Positions 7,564 through 18,038 of a stretch of 64,000 nucleotides of DNA are shown here, in pieces; positions within the stretch are counted from its first letter, which is position 1, and the number at the start of each line of letters is the position of its first letter. Under the pieces are notes generated by a model, which saw only the letters and a program-made list of their open reading frames with translations, was not told where the DNA came from and did not search any database. The stretch lies in assembly GCF_022640935.1 (NCBI RefSeq), contig NZ_JALCCV010000003.1, positions 78,186 to 142,185 on the forward strand, in the 5' to 3' direction. This stretch comes from Bifidobacterium sp. Lineage in GTDB: Bacteria; Actinomycetota; Actinomycetes; Actinomycetales; Bifidobacteriaceae. The position numbers and the translations under genes were made by a program.

Positions 7564-10164
7564 ATGTTCGAACGGTTTACCGACCGTGCCAGGCGTGTGA
7601 TCGTGTTGGCACAGGAAGAGGCCAGAGCGCTCCAGCACAACTATATCGGCACCGAGCATCTGCTGCTCGGCCTGATACGCGAAGGCGAAGGAGTCGCTGC
7701 CAAGGCGCTCGCGGTGAAAGGCGTGAACCTCGAAGACACCCGCAAGCAGGTCGAGGAAATGATAGGCAAGGGCAATGCCGCGCCGAACGGGCACATCCCG
7801 TTCACGCCGCATGCCAAGCAGGTGCTGGAGCTGAGTCTGCGCGAGGCGCTGCAGCTGGGGCACAGCTATATCGGCACCGAGCATATCCTGCTCGGCCTGA
7901 TACGCGAAGGCGAAGGCGTGGGCACCCAGGTGCTCATCAAGATGGATGTGGATCTGGGAGAACTGCGCAGTTCCACCATCGACATGATCCGTGGCAACTC
8001 GACCACTCCGGATGCCACAGCCAAGGGCGATCTCGCCAATGCAGGCGGCGTGCAGGACAAGGCCCGGCAGACCGGCTCGGCTATCCTCGACCAGTTTGGG
8101 CGCAACCTTACGGCCGAGGCCGAGGCAGGCAAACTGGACCCGGTCATCGGGCGGTCGAACGAGATCGAACGCGTCATGGTCGTGCTTTCGCGCCGCACGA
8201 AGAACAACCCTGTGCTGATCGGCGAGCCGGGCGTCGGCAAGACAGCCGTCGTCGAAGGCTTGGCGCAGAAGATCAGCGTGGGAGATGTGCCTGAGACTTT
8301 GAAGGACAAGCAGGTGTACTCGCTTGACTTGGGTTCGATGGTCGCCGGTTCGCGCTACCGCGGCGACTTCGAGGAACGGCTCAAGAAAGTGCTCAAGGAG
8401 ATCAAGACGCGCGGCGATATCGTGCTGTTCATCGACGAGATCCACACCATCGTGGGCGCAGGCAGCGCGGACGGTGCGTTGGGCGCCTCCGATATGCTCA
8501 AGCCCTTGCTGGCACGCGGCGAGCTGCAGACCATCGGGGCTACGACCACCGACGAATACCGCAAGTATATTGAGAAGGATGCTGCGCTGGAGCGCCGTTT
8601 CCAGCCTATCCAGGTCCATGAGCCGACGATCGCCGAGACCATCGAGATCCTCAAAGGCCTGCGCGAACGCTACGAGAACCATCATCATGTCACGATCACC
8701 GATGGCGCGTTGCAATCGGCTGCCGAGCTTTCCGCGCGCTACATCCAAGACCGCAACCTGCCCGACAAGGCCATCGATCTGATCGACGAGGCCGGTGCCC
8801 GGCTTCGCATCAAGCGGCTCACCGCCCCGCCCGAGCTTAAAGAGCTCGATGCGAGGATCGCGAAGATCTCAGCTCAGAAGGACAAGGCGATCAAGGACCA
8901 AGACTTCGAAAAGGCCGCCGAGCTGCGCGACAGCCAGGAGAAGCTCGAGGCCCAGCGCAAGGAGAAAGAGGCCTCTTGGCGCGAAGGCGGCTCCGACGTC
9001 AAGATGGTCGTGGACGAGGACGTGATCGCCGAGGTGATCTCGAACAGCACGGGTATCCCGGTCTTCAAGCTCACTCAGGCTGAATCCAAGAAGCTGCTGG
9101 GCATGGAATCCGAACTGCACAAACGCATCATCGGCCAGGACGAGGCCGTTTCGGCCCTGTCCCGTTCGATCCGGCGCACGCGCGTCGGTTTGAAGGATCC
9201 GAAGCGCCCTGCGGGTTCGTTCATCTTCGCCGGACCCACCGGCGTGGGCAAGACCGAGCTGGCCAAGACGCTGGCGCAGTTCCTGTTCGACGACGAGGAT
9301 GCGCTGATTCGCGTCGACATGTCCGAATTCTCCGAAAAGTACGCGGCTTCGCGGCTCTTCGGAGCCCCTCCGGGGTATGTCGGTTACGAAGAGGGCGGCG
9401 AGCTCACCGAGAAGGTGCGGCGTAAGCCATTTTCCGTGGTGCTGTTCGATGAGATCGAGAAGGCCCACCCCGACATCTTCAATACTCTGCTGCAGGTGCT
9501 GGATGATGGCCATCTGACCGACGGCCAGGGACGCAAGGTCGATTTTAAGAACACGATCATCATCCTGACCACGAACCTCGGTACGCGCGACATCGCCAAG
9601 GCGGCCAATACCGGTTTCAACCTTGGTTCGGACGTCGAGACGAGCTACCAGCGGATGAAGGACCAGGTCACGAGCGAGCTCAAGCAGCAGTTCCGTCCCG
9701 AGTTCCTCAACCGTTTGGATGACATCATCGTCTTCCAACAGCTCACCGAGCCGCAGGTCCGTCAGATCGTCGATCTCGATATCGCACAGCTCAATGATCG
9801 TCTTTTCGAACGCCATATGTCGCTGGAGCTGACTGAGAGCGCCAAGGATTTGCTCGCGCAGAAGGGCTTTGACCCGCTGCTTGGCGCGCGTCCGTTGCGC
9901 CGCGTCATCCAGCGCGACATCGAGGATGCCATCTCCGAGCAGATTCTGATGGGCAAGCTCGAAGACGGGCAGCGTGTCTTGGTCGATTCCGAAGGCGAGG
10001 GCATTCTCGGGGAGTTCACCTTCAAGGGCGTGGCTTTCGAGGAACCCAAGCCGGAAGACGAGGACGAGCTGGTCGTCGCTTCAGTGGGCGCGAACGATTT
10101 GGATGAATCGGGCGATAGTCCCAACGACGACATTGCCGAGGACGGCGCCGAGCAGCATAGTTGA
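7564..10164 (+). CDS. clpC: ATP-dependent Clp protease ATPase subunit ClpC
   Basis: 866 residues in full ClpC order: two Clp_N repeats (about 1-145, including the duplicated [17 protein letters not shown] and [17 protein letters not shown]), first AAA module with Walker A GEPGVGKT at 220-227, a UVR linker at about 432-465 ([13 protein letters not shown]), second AAA module with Walker A GPTGVGKT at 557-564, and the ClpB D2-small domain. ClpC unfolds substrates and feeds them to ClpP. The last 35 or so residues are acidic ([13 protein letters not shown] to the end). The start ATG 7564 has GGAAGGA upstream. The gene is monocistronic, with a hairpin 37 bases after the stop. Confidence 0.97.
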   Translation: MFERFTDRARRVIVLAQEEARALQHNYIGTEHLLLGLIREGEGVAAKALAVKGVNLEDTRKQVEEMIGKGNAAPNGHIPFTPHAKQVLELSLREALQLGHSYIGTEHILLGLIREGEGVGTQVLIKMDVDLGELRSSTIDMIRGNSTTPDATAKGDLANAGGVQDKARQTGSAILDQFGRNLTAEAEAGKLDPVIGRSNEIERVMVVLSRRTKNNPVLIGEPGVGKTAVVEGLAQKISVGDVPETLKDKQVYSLDLGSMVAGSRYRGDFEERLKKVLKEIKTRGDIVLFIDEIHTIVGAGSADGALGASDMLKPLLARGELQTIGATTTDEYRKYIEKDAALERRFQPIQVHEPTIAETIEILKGLRERYENHHHVTITDGALQSAAELSARYIQDRNLPDKAIDLIDEAGARLRIKRLTAPPELKELDARIAKISAQKDKAIKDQDFEKAAELRDSQEKLEAQRKEKEASWREGGSDVKMVVDEDVIAEVISNSTGIPVFKLTQAESKKLLGMESELHKRIIGQDEAVSALSRSIRRTRVGLKDPKRPAGSFIFAGPTGVGKTELAKTLAQFLFDDEDALIRVDMSEFSEKYAASRLFGAPPGYVGYEEGGELTEKVRRKPFSVVLFDEIEKAHPDIFNTLLQVLDDGHLTDGQGRKVDFKNTIIILTTNLGTRDIAKAANTGFNLGSDVETSYQRMKDQVTSELKQQFRPEFLNRLDDIIVFQQLTEPQVRQIVDLDIAQLNDRLFERHMSLELTESAKDLLAQKGFDPLLGARPLRRVIQRDIEDAISEQILMGKLEDGQRVLVDSEGEGILGEFTFKGVAFEEPKPEDEDELVVASVGANDLDESGDSPNDDIAEDGAEQHS

Positions 10165-10201
10165 CACTGGCTATAGTGTAGCTGAGCCCGAAAGGCATAT
10201 G

Positions 10202-10251
10202 GCAATGGCCCGGTTGCAACCTGTTGATGCAGGTTGCAACCGGGCCATTGC
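10202..10251 (+). terminator. Terminator-like 22-bp hairpin after clpC
   Basis: Perfect 22-bp inverted repeat (10202-10223 and 10230-10251) with a 6-base loop, starting 37 bases after the clpC stop. A weak T-rich tail (ATTGTTTGG) follows. Confidence 0.75.
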
Positions 10252-10280
10252 GCATTGTTTGGCTGCTTATTGCGCAGTGG

Positions 10281-10318
10281 TTTTTTCTGCCAATTGCCTC
10301 GCGTACTGGCAGAAAAAA
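10281..10318. terminator. T6/A6-flanked hairpin, bidirectional terminator
   Basis: 12-bp perfect arms (10281-10292, 10307-10318) that begin with six T and end with six A. On either strand the stem ends in a T run, which fits termination from both clpC and the converging DUF349 gene. Confidence 0.65.
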
Positions 10319-10328
10319 GCCGGATGGC

Positions 10329-10376
10329 GTAGGTCGGTGGCCTTTGGTTCTCGTTGCCAAAGAGCCACCGACCTAC
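10329..10376. repeat. Hairpin overlapping the DUF349 stop codon
   Basis: Arms 10329-10347 and 10357-10376 pair over 19 bp with one bulged base. The right arm contains the stop codon of the minus-strand DUF349 gene (10373-10375), so the end of that mRNA is folded into the stem. Confidence 0.6.
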
Positions 10377-11812
10377 TTCACAGCATTGAGCCACTGCTCT
10401 TTGGTTGCTTTTTCGGCTTCGAGCTTGGCTTTCTTCTTGGGATCGCCAGCCGCGCCGATCTGCTCGTCCAATTCGGCGAGCTGAGCGGTCAGCTGCTCTT
10501 CGAAGCTCGACTTGCGGGCGTCGGCCTCAGGGTCACGGCTCTTCCACTCGGCATCCTCGACCGCTTTGATCTGTTTGTCTACGGCATCAAGCCGGCCTTC
10601 GATGCGGCGCATATCCTCACGTGGCACATAGCCGATTTCGTCCCACTGCTCCTGGAGCGCAGCCAGCGCCTGGCGAGCCTGCTTGGCCGCCTTGGCGTCC
10701 TTGACCGGGACGAGCGCTTCGGCTTTCGTGAGCAGCTCCTCCTTTTTGATCAGATTCTCCCGTTCGGAAGAGTTCGTCTGTTCGCGATCGGCCTGACGTG
10801 CGTTGAAGAACGTGTCAGCAGCCTCGCGGAAGCGCGTCCACAGCGCGTCGTCCTCGGTGCGGCCGGCGCGTCCAGCCTGCTTCCAACGGTCCATAAGGTC
10901 GTTGAATTTGCGCGAAGTTTCGCCCCATGCCGTCGAATCCTTGAGCTCGTTGGCCTCGGCGATGATCTGCTCTTTGGCATGTTTGGTTTCGCTGCGCTCG
11001 CTGTCGCGCGCCTGAGCCCACTTGCGCCGGGCCTGATTGAACACGGTGCGCGCCGAGGAGAAGCGCTTCCACAGCGCGTCGGCGTCAGCTTTGTCGATTT
11101 TGACCGATGTGCGCTGATGCTGCTGCCACTGGTCGAACAGGGAACGGAACTTGTCGGCGGTGGATCGCCAGTTCGTCGTGTCGTCCAACGACGCCGCAAG
11201 CATCTCGGCCTTCTGCACAATCGCTGTGCGTTCGGCTACCGCTTTCGCCGTGGCCTCCCGGCGCGCCTTCGCCAGTTCCGCTTTCTTTGCCGAGCCTGAC
11301 TTCTTCAATTCCTCGTATCGCGCCCGCAAAGACGCGATATCACCGACGACCGCCGGCCTCGCGACCTCTTCGCCAAGCGATTTGATCGATTCGTCAATTT
11401 CGCGCGGTTTGATATTCGCCGCATCCAGGCGCGTAGCGAAGACCTCGAGCTTCGACTTGAGATCGAGGAAGCGATGCGCATACAGGCTCAGCGCTTCCTC
11501 ATTGGCCGCGCCGGGGAATTGCCCGACCTCGCGCTCCGCTTCCCCTTCGCGCACGAATACCGTGCCCTGCTCGTCCACGCGGCCGAAGGCCTCGGCGGCC
11601 TTGACATCGGCTTGCGAGTGGACATTTGCTGGAACCGGCACCTTGTGCCTCACGGGTTTCTTCGCCAGTGCGGCAGGGGAGGGGATATGCGGCTTGGGCA
11701 CCGAAGCCTTGGGTGCGGGGGCCTTTGACGTCGAAGCCACGGCCTGTGGCGTCGCGGGCTGTTCGGTGGTCTTAGGGGTGTGTTCGGATTCGGTGACGGT
11801 TTCGTCGGCCAT
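10373..11812 (-). CDS. DUF349 domain protein
   Basis: 479 residues. The first 75 or so are a proline/alanine/threonine-rich linker. The rest is a chain of DUF349 repeats, each a predicted helical bundle with a tryptophan-centred signature: WRSTADKFRSLFDQWQ, LWKRFSSARTVFNQARR, WGETSRKFNDLMDRWKQAG, LWTRFREAADTFFNARQ. The C-terminus is coiled-coil-like and lysine-rich. The family is common in actinobacteria and its biochemical role is not settled. ATG 11812 has AAGGAG eight bases upstream. It is divergent from hisS with about 91 bases between starts. Confidence 0.9.
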   Translation of the reverse strand: MADETVTESEHTPKTTEQPATPQAVASTSKAPAPKASVPKPHIPSPAALAKKPVRHKVPVPANVHSQADVKAAEAFGRVDEQGTVFVREGEAEREVGQFPGAANEEALSLYAHRFLDLKSKLEVFATRLDAANIKPREIDESIKSLGEEVARPAVVGDIASLRARYEELKKSGSAKKAELAKARREATAKAVAERTAIVQKAEMLAASLDDTTNWRSTADKFRSLFDQWQQHQRTSVKIDKADADALWKRFSSARTVFNQARRKWAQARDSERSETKHAKEQIIAEANELKDSTAWGETSRKFNDLMDRWKQAGRAGRTEDDALWTRFREAADTFFNARQADREQTNSSERENLIKKEELLTKAEALVPVKDAKAAKQARQALAALQEQWDEIGYVPREDMRRIEGRLDAVDKQIKAVEDAEWKSRDPEADARKSSFEEQLTAQLAELDEQIGAAGDPKKKAKLEAEKATKEQWLNAVK

Positions 11813-11889
11813 GGCCAGCTCCTTACGGCTTGTGGTGCACAGGGTACGCAGGCGCGGGAGTTGTTCCCGTGTTTTTCCGCGACCTCACC

Positions 11890-11895
11890 TATTAT
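11890..11895 (+). promoter_or_regulatory. Candidate -10 element of hisS
   Basis: TATTAT placed so that transcription would begin at about 11902, within two or three bases of the GTG start of hisS. No convincing -35 is present at normal spacing. This suggests a leaderless or near-leaderless mRNA. Confidence 0.45.
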
Positions 11896-11903
11896 AGGGA
11901 ATC

Positions 11904-13337
11904 GTGTCAAAAGGTGCATCAATATCAGGATTTCCGGAGTGGCTTCCTTCCGAACGGGTCGTGGAGCAGCGCGTCATCGATACGCTGCGTAGGGTTTTCG
12001 AGCTGAATGGTTTCATCGGCATCGAGACACGCGCGGTGGAGCAGGGGGCCAGTCTACTCAAAAAAGGCGAGACCAGCAAAGAGATCTACCTGCTTTCGCG
12101 TCTGCAGGAGGTCGGCCATGAATCCGATACTCCGATCGAGGATCGGCTCGGTCTGCATTTCGATCTGACTGTGCCGCTGAGCCGGTACGTCGTCGAGCAT
12201 TCGGGCTCGCTCGCCTTTCCTTTCAAGCGCTGGCAGATCCAGAAGGTGTGGCGAGGAGAACGCCCGCAGGAGGGCCGTTTCCGCGAATTCGTGCAGGCCG
12301 ACATCGATGTGGTGGGCAATGGCGATCTCCCGGCGCATTACGAGGTCGAATTGCCGCTGGTGATGGTCAGCGCGCTGGAGGAGCTGCGTGCGTTCGGACT
12401 GCCCAAGGCTACGGTGCATGCCAACAACCGCAAGCTTTCCGAAGGATTCTATCGCGGGCTTGGGCTGAGCGACATCGAAGGCGTGCTGCGCGAGATCGAC
12501 AAGCTCGACAAGGTCGGCGCCGACGAAGTGGTGCGACTGCTGATCGAATCCTGCGGGGCGAACGAGTCCCAGGCGAGAGCCTGCCTCGAACTCGCGCAGC
12601 TGACTGCCGACAATGGTGCCGAGCTCGGCAAACGTTTTGATATGCTCTGCGGCAGCTGCGGCATCGGCCACGACAACGACGCCTATGCGCTGGCCCGCGA
12701 AGGTCTTGATACGCTGGCAATGATCGTGGACGAGGCTGCGAAAATCCGCCCGGGCTCGGTGATCGCGGATCTCAAGATCGCGCGCGGGTTGGATTACTAC
12801 ACGGGTTCGGTGTACGAGACTTTCCTCGAGGACGCGGACTCGCTTGGCTCGATCTGCTCGGGCGGGCGTTACGACAATCTGGCGGCGCAAGGCTCCAAAC
12901 GATACCCGGGGGTGGGTTTGTCCATCGGTTTGTCACGGCTCGTGTCGTACATGCTGCACACGGCGGGAGCTCATGCATCGCGTGTGTCTCCTGCCGCGGT
13001 GCTGGTCGCCGTGTGGAACGAGGGCGATCGGGCGCAGTCGAACGCCATCGCCAACGTGTTGCGGACTCGGGGCATTGCCGCCGATGTCGCGCCGAAGGCC
13101 GTGAAGCTCGGCAGGCAGATCAGGTATGCGGACAGGCTGGGCATACCCTATGTGTGGTTCCCGGCACAGGCTGCGCGCAATGATGCCGGGACGGCTGCAG
13201 AGGGCGACGAGAGCGAGGAGGAGACCGGCGGCGACGAAGTGCGCGATATCGTGTCCGGACAACAGCTCCCGGCCGATCCCAAGTCGTGGGAGCCGGATAC
13301 TGTGTACGCTCGGCAAACCGTCAGTCTCAAGGCCTGA
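11904..13337 (+). CDS. hisS: Histidyl-tRNA synthetase
   Basis: 477 residues; a class II synthetase that charges tRNA-His in the cytoplasm. Visible signatures are motif 2 (FKRWQIQKVWRGERPQEGRF), the histidine-binding ARGLDYYTGSVYE, motif 3 (YPGVGLSIGLSRL) and the C-terminal anticodon-binding domain (LVAVWNEGDRAQS onward). The GTG start has only AGGGA three bases upstream and may be read from a leaderless transcript. About 25 acidic residues near 430 (EGDESEEETGGDEVRD) form an insertion in the anticodon domain. aspS follows after 87 bases in the same direction, a common pairing. Confidence 0.96.
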   Translation: MSKGASISGFPEWLPSERVVEQRVIDTLRRVFELNGFIGIETRAVEQGASLLKKGETSKEIYLLSRLQEVGHESDTPIEDRLGLHFDLTVPLSRYVVEHSGSLAFPFKRWQIQKVWRGERPQEGRFREFVQADIDVVGNGDLPAHYEVELPLVMVSALEELRAFGLPKATVHANNRKLSEGFYRGLGLSDIEGVLREIDKLDKVGADEVVRLLIESCGANESQARACLELAQLTADNGAELGKRFDMLCGSCGIGHDNDAYALAREGLDTLAMIVDEAAKIRPGSVIADLKIARGLDYYTGSVYETFLEDADSLGSICSGGRYDNLAAQGSKRYPGVGLSIGLSRLVSYMLHTAGAHASRVSPAAVLVAVWNEGDRAQSNAIANVLRTRGIAADVAPKAVKLGRQIRYADRLGIPYVWFPAQAARNDAGTAAEGDESEEETGGDEVRDIVSGQQLPADPKSWEPDTVYARQTVSLKA

Positions 13338-13424
13338 TTTCCAAGGCTTTGCAGGGTGGCCGCGTTTCGGACGCGGCATGAGAATTTGGTACGGATGGAC
13401 AAGAATTCAAGGAATAGAGGCAGC

Positions 13425-15224
13425 ATGGGCCGCACGGCTTACAGAACACATCATGCCATCGAAGTGACCGAGGCGCTGATCGGCAGCACGGTCACGCTCG
13501 CCGGTTGGGTCGATCGTCGTCGCGATCATGGCGGCGTCGCCTTCATCGATCTGCGCGACAGCACCGGTCTGGTGCAGGTCGTCATCAACGACGAAGAGAT
13601 CGCGAGGCCGCTGCGCAGCGAATTCGTCGTGCAGGTGGTCGGCAAGGTGCGCGAACGGCCTGAAGGCAACGAGAACGTGCATCTGGCCACCGGCAAAGTC
13701 GAGGTCGTGGTGCGCGAGCTCACTGTGCTCGCCAAGTCGGAAGCATTGCCGTTCCAGGTGTCGACCGCGCTCGAGAACGAGTCCGAGAACAAGCTTCCCG
13801 GCGAAGACGTGCGCTTGAAGTACCGCTATCTCGATCTGCGGCGCCCGCAGATGCAGAAGAGCCTCAAGCTCCGTTCTGATATGACCCGTGCCGCCCGCCA
13901 TGCCTTGGAGGATATGGACTTCACTGAAGTGGAGACGCCGACGTTCATCAAGTCCACGCCGGAGGGCGCGCGCGATTTCGTGGTGCCGGCCCGCCTGGTG
14001 CCCGGCTCCTGGTACGCGCTGCCGCAGTCTCCGCAGCTGCTTAAGCAATTATTGATGGTCGGCGGCGTCGAACGTTATTACCAGCTGGCCCGCTGCTATC
14101 GTGACGAGGACTTCCGCGCCGACCGCCAACCCGAGTTCACCCAGCTCGACATCGAGATGAGCTATGTGAGCCAGGAGGACGTCATGGCGATGGCCGAGAA
14201 GGTCATCGCGGCGATTTGGAAAACCCGTGGTTATGTGGTCACGCTGCCGCTGCCGCGAATCAGCTGGCGGGACGCCATGGATAAGTATGGTTCCGACAAG
14301 CCGGATCTGCGCTTCGGCAATCCCATCGTCGAGCTCACCGAGTACTTCAAGGACACGCCTTTCCGTGTGTTCCAGGCACCCTATGTCGGTGCGATCGTCT
14401 TCAAGAACGGCTCTTCCACGCCCCGCCGGCAGTTCGACGCCTGGCAGGAATGGGCCAAACAACGCGGGGCCAAAGGACTGGCATATGTCCAGTTCACCGC
14501 CGATGGCGAGCTCAAGGGTCCAGTCGCCAAGAACCTGTCGGATCAGGAGCGCAACGGGCTGAAGTCCGCAGTCGGCGCGGAGGACGGCGATGCCGTGTTC
14601 TTCGCCGCGGGCTCCCGCGAATCCTCCCAACTGCTGCTGGGCGCGGTCCGCGTCGAACTGGCGCGGCGCGCCGGCATGCTGCACCCCGACGAGTTCGCCT
14701 TCACTTGGGTCGTGGATTTCCCGCTGTTCAAGCGCACTGACGACCCGGATGACGACGATGTGGCCGTGGGGCATTCCAAGTGGACCTCGATGCACCACCC
14801 ATTCACCATGCCATCGGCCGATTGGATCGATAGGTTCGACAAGGACCCGGGGCATGCGATGAGCGATTCATACGATATCGTATGCAACGGCGAGGAGATG
14901 GGCGGCGGTTCGGTGCGCATCCACCGCGACGATATCCAGGATCGGGTGCTGAACGTGCTCGGCATCGAGCCCGAGGAGGCCAAAGAGAAATTCGGCTTCC
15001 TGCTCGAGGCCTTCAAATACGGCGCGCCGCCGCACGCAGGCATCGCCCTGGGCTGGGATCGTACCGTGTCGATTCTCGCCGGGACGGATTCCATCCGTGA
15101 TGTCATCGCCTTCCCGAAGGCAGGCGGCGGCCGCGATCCGCTCACAGGCGCCCCCGCGCCGATCTCCGATGCGCAGCGCGCCGAAACTGGCGTCGACTAC
15201 GACCCGGATGAAGACAAGGATTGA
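13425..15224 (+). CDS. aspS: Aspartyl-tRNA synthetase
   Basis: 599 residues of the bacterial AspRS type: an N-terminal OB fold for the anticodon ([20 protein letters not shown]), class II motif 1 ([20 protein letters not shown]), motif 2 ([20 protein letters not shown]), the bacterial insertion domain (GAD, about 300-430), and motif 3 ([13 protein letters not shown]). It charges tRNA-Asp; whether it also misacylates tRNA-Asn depends on an AsnRS that would lie elsewhere. ATG 13425 has AGAGG six bases upstream, which decides the start against longer in-frame readings. It probably forms a pair with hisS. Confidence 0.96.
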   Translation: MGRTAYRTHHAIEVTEALIGSTVTLAGWVDRRRDHGGVAFIDLRDSTGLVQVVINDEEIARPLRSEFVVQVVGKVRERPEGNENVHLATGKVEVVVRELTVLAKSEALPFQVSTALENESENKLPGEDVRLKYRYLDLRRPQMQKSLKLRSDMTRAARHALEDMDFTEVETPTFIKSTPEGARDFVVPARLVPGSWYALPQSPQLLKQLLMVGGVERYYQLARCYRDEDFRADRQPEFTQLDIEMSYVSQEDVMAMAEKVIAAIWKTRGYVVTLPLPRISWRDAMDKYGSDKPDLRFGNPIVELTEYFKDTPFRVFQAPYVGAIVFKNGSSTPRRQFDAWQEWAKQRGAKGLAYVQFTADGELKGPVAKNLSDQERNGLKSAVGAEDGDAVFFAAGSRESSQLLLGAVRVELARRAGMLHPDEFAFTWVVDFPLFKRTDDPDDDDVAVGHSKWTSMHHPFTMPSADWIDRFDKDPGHAMSDSYDIVCNGEEMGGGSVRIHRDDIQDRVLNVLGIEPEEAKEKFGFLLEAFKYGAPPHAGIALGWDRTVSILAGTDSIRDVIAFPKAGGGRDPLTGAPAPISDAQRAETGVDYDPDEDKD

Positions 15225-15433
15225 TTGGCTACAACAATTTTAGCGTAGCCGTCTCATCATGCGGACGGCGGCAAGGGCACCTCGCTGGCCCTGCGATTTC
15301 AGGCCTGCACGGCTTTTCCATCGGATCATATGGTCCTGCTGGAAACACTGCGCAGGCCTGATTCGTATTCCAAGCGTAATAATTTTCCGCTAAGGTGGTT
15401 TTCAAATTAGTGCTGGAGAGGAGCAACACGCTT

Positions 15434-16270
15434 ATGACATCCTTGGATTCGCCTATGGCCGGTACGCTGGCCAAAACCAACGGGGCAGATATTCCTGCCG
15501 CTGCAACCAATGAGGGATCCACGGCGGATGCCGGGCGTCCGTTGGTGGAGCTGCGCCATGTGAACAAATACTTCGGCGATCTGCACGTGCTCAAGGACAT
15601 CAACCTGTCGGTGTCCAAAGGCGAGGTTCTGGTGATCATCGGGCCATCCGGCTCGGGCAAATCGACGTTGTGCCGCACTATCAACCGCCTTGAATCGATC
15701 GATTCGGGCGAGATACTCATCGATGGCCAGCCATTGCCCCAAGAGGGCAGGCAGCTCACCAAGCTCCGCGCCGAGGTCGGCATGGTGTTCCAGTCCTTCA
15801 ACTTGTTCTCCCATAAGACGATATTGGACAATGTGACGCTTGCCCCGCGCAAAGTCAGGGGAATGTCCAAGTCTAAGGCGGAGCAGGAAGGCATGGAGTT
15901 GCTGGCGCGGGTAGGTGTGGATTCGCAGGCCGGCAAGCTTCCCGTGCAGCTTTCGGGCGGTCAGCAGCAGCGCGTCGCCATCGCTCGGTCACTGGCCATG
16001 CACCCCAAGGTCATGCTCTTCGACGAGCCGACCTCGGCCCTGGATCCGGAGATGATCAACGAGGTTCTCGACGTCATGGTGAACCTGGCCAAAGAGGGCA
16101 TGACGATGATCGTGGTCACGCACGAAATGGGTTTCGCGCGTCAGGCTGCTAATCGCGTCGTGTTCATGGCCGATGGGCAGATCCTCGAGGAGGGCACGCC
16201 GGAGGAGTTCTTCGAGAATCCGAAGAGCGAGCGGGCCAAAGACTTCCTCGGCAAGATTCTCACGCATTGA
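15434..16270 (+). CDS. gluA: Polar amino-acid ABC importer, ATP-binding subunit
   Basis: 278 residues. Walker [10 protein letters not shown] starts at residue 70, signature LSGGQQQR, Walker [14 protein letters not shown]-loop VVTHEMGF. The 35-residue N-terminal lead is longer than usual for this family, so ATG 15434 (purine-rich GGAGAGGAG 11 bases upstream) could be too early. It energises uptake by the two permeases downstream. Gene order ATPase, binding protein, permease, permease is that of the corynebacterial glutamate transporter gluABCD, which supports but does not prove glutamate as substrate. Confidence 0.88.
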   Translation: MTSLDSPMAGTLAKTNGADIPAAATNEGSTADAGRPLVELRHVNKYFGDLHVLKDINLSVSKGEVLVIIGPSGSGKSTLCRTINRLESIDSGEILIDGQPLPQEGRQLTKLRAEVGMVFQSFNLFSHKTILDNVTLAPRKVRGMSKSKAEQEGMELLARVGVDSQAGKLPVQLSGGQQQRVAIARSLAMHPKVMLFDEPTSALDPEMINEVLDVMVNLAKEGMTMIVVTHEMGFARQAANRVVFMADGQILEEGTPEEFFENPKSERAKDFLGKILTH

Positions 16271-16380
16271 CGTCCTCTGCCCGATGTGGGGAGGGCGCGG
16301 ACGGAAGTTTACCCTTAACCGTTATCTCATAATCGAAAACACCAACCAATCACCCAAGAAGAGAGTGAGAAAGAGAGCAC

Positions 16381-17241
16381 ATGATGAAGCGCATGATTAC
16401 GAGGACTATTGCCGCAGCGGCATCCCTTGCGGCGATGGCGTCGATGGCGGCGTGCGGAGGCTCGTCGTCCGGATCGGAGTCCGACAGCGGCAAGAAGATC
16501 ACCATCGGCATCAAATTTGATCAGCCCGGCCTCGGCTTCAAGCAAGGCAACAGCTACACCGGCCTCGACACTGACGTGGCACGTTATGTCGCCAAGAAGC
16601 TCGGCTATTCCGAAGATCAGATCGTCTGGAAGGAGGCTCCTTCCAGCCAGCGCGAAAGCCTGCTGCAGAACAAGCAGGTGGACATGGTCGTGGCGACATA
16701 CACGATGAACAAGCCTCGTTCTGAGGTCATCGATTTCGCCGGACCGTATTTCGTGGCCGCCCAGGACATCCTGGTGCGCTCCAATGAGAAGTCCATCACC
16801 GGCCCCAAGACGCTGAACGGCAAGAACCTGTGCTCCGTGACCGGCTCGAATTCGGCCGAGCGCGTCAAGCAGGAGTATTCCAACAAGGTGCAGCTCATGG
16901 AACAGCCCGGTTACGCGGAATGCGTCACCGCGCTCATCTCCGGGACCGTTGACGCCGTGACCACCGATGACATCATCCTCGCCGGTCTGGCTGCGGCCAA
17001 GGGCAACGGTCAGCTCAAGGTGCTCGGCACGCCGTTCTCTAAGGAGCCGTATGGCATTGGGGTGCAGAAGGGCAAAACGGATATGGTCAAGAAGATCAAC
17101 AGCGCCATCGAGGACATGATCAAGGATGGGTCATGGAAGAAGGCTGTGGACAATGCCACGAAGGGCACGGGCTATACGCCGAACGCGGAGTTCAACCCGC
17201 CCACCAACATCGGCGATGCGAGCTGGGTCCAGAATCTGTGA
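16381..17241 (+). CDS. gluB: Amino-acid ABC importer, lipoprotein binding subunit
   Basis: 286 residues. Signal peptide with lipobox SMAAC, lipidated at C25, followed by a serine/glycine linker. The rest is a bacterial solute-binding family 3 fold: GIKFDQPGLGFKQGNSYTGL, DMVVATYTMNKPRSEVIDFA, and DAVTTDDIILAG. These carry the amino-acid contact regions of the glutamate/glutamine binding proteins. It is anchored outside the membrane and delivers ligand to the permeases. A GC-rich hairpin right after the stop separates it from the permease genes and may raise its mRNA level relative to theirs. Confidence 0.9.
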   Translation: MMKRMITRTIAAAASLAAMASMAACGGSSSGSESDSGKKITIGIKFDQPGLGFKQGNSYTGLDTDVARYVAKKLGYSEDQIVWKEAPSSQRESLLQNKQVDMVVATYTMNKPRSEVIDFAGPYFVAAQDILVRSNEKSITGPKTLNGKNLCSVTGSNSAERVKQEYSNKVQLMEQPGYAECVTALISGTVDAVTTDDIILAGLAAAKGNGQLKVLGTPFSKEPYGIGVQKGKTDMVKKINSAIEDMIKDGSWKKAVDNATKGTGYTPNAEFNPPTNIGDASWVQNL

Positions 17242-17253
17242 GAGAGGCTTTCG

Positions 17254-17288
17254 GCCGCCGCAGGGCCAGCCATGGCTTCCGCGGCGGC
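17254..17288 (+). repeat. Intercistronic hairpin after gluB
   Basis: 8-bp perfect outer arms (GCCGCCGC 17254-17261 and GCGGCGGC 17281-17288) plus an inner GCCA/TGGC stem. It lies 13 bases after the binding protein stop and has no T run, so it is more likely a partial attenuator or RNA-stabilising structure than a full terminator. Confidence 0.55.
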
Positions 17289-17360
17289 AGGATGCTCTTC
17301 TTCGTGCAGGTATACGCGGCGCGCCCGGCAGGGTGTGCCAACGGTTGCAGGTGAGGTGCA

Positions 17361-18038
17361 ATGGATGACGTGATACGGCTGTTCAGCCAATACAACATCG
17401 TCGGCGCGTTCGTGGTCAACGTTGAATTGACTTTGTGGAGCGCCTTGTTCTCCATGATTCTCGGCGTGATTCTTGTCATTCTGAGAATCTCCCCGGTGCC
17501 ATCGCTAAGGATATTCTCCTCGGGCTATGTGGAGCTGTTCAAGAACATCCCGTTGACCATCATCATGGTCTTCATGGTGCTGGGGGTCTTCGGACAGTTG
17601 AAATTCCAGTTTTCGAGCAATTTCAACATGAATTTCTTCTGGCTGGCGGTCACCGGTCTGACCCTCTACACCTCCGCATTCGTGTGCGAATCGTTGCGCT
17701 CGGGCATCAACACCGTGCCGATCGGCCAGTCGGAGGCGGCCCGATCATTGGGCTTCAGCTTCGGGCAGTCGGCCTTATTGATCATTCTTCCTCAGGCGTT
17801 CCGCGGTGCAGTGGCGCCGTTGGGCAACACCTTCATCGCTTTGCTGAAGAACTCGACCGTTGCCGCAGCCGCCTCGGTGGCCACTGAAACATCAAGCCTG
17901 ATGAGCACGATGATCGAATTCAATGCGAACGCCATCGTCAGCATCTTCTTGATTTTCGCCTTCGGTTATGTGATTCTGATTATTCCCTTCGGCCTGCTCA
18001 CGACATGGCTTTCCAACAGATTGGCGGTAAGACGATGA
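17361..18038 (+). CDS. gluC: Amino-acid ABC importer, permease 1
   Basis: 225 residues with about five membrane helices and a HisM/GlnP-type EAA loop (SEAARSLGFSFGQSALLIILPQA). N-terminal FVVNVELTLWSALFSMILG is the usual first helix. It forms the channel with the second permease. The stop overlaps the next start by four bases (ATGA), so the two permeases are translated together. Confidence 0.9.
   Translation: MDDVIRLFSQYNIVGAFVVNVELTLWSALFSMILGVILVILRISPVPSLRIFSSGYVELFKNIPLTIIMVFMVLGVFGQLKFQFSSNFNMNFFWLAVTGLTLYTSAFVCESLRSGINTVPIGQSEAARSLGFSFGQSALLIILPQAFRGAVAPLGNTFIALLKNSTVAAAASVATETSSLMSTMIEFNANAIVSIFLIFAFGYVILIIPFGLLTTWLSNRLAVRR

Noticed and set aside
7543..8748. A 401-codon minus-strand frame inside clpC
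   Set aside because: It is a mirror of the clpC codon pattern with no recognisable domain.
9974..11299. A 441-codon plus-strand frame opposite the DUF349 gene
   Set aside because: It overlaps the end of clpC and lies antisense to a clearly better DUF349 protein. The translation shows no family features; it is a by-product of high GC.
15227..15250. GGCTAC/GTAGCC stem after aspS as a terminator
   Set aside because: Only six base pairs with a 12-base loop and no T run; too weak to call.
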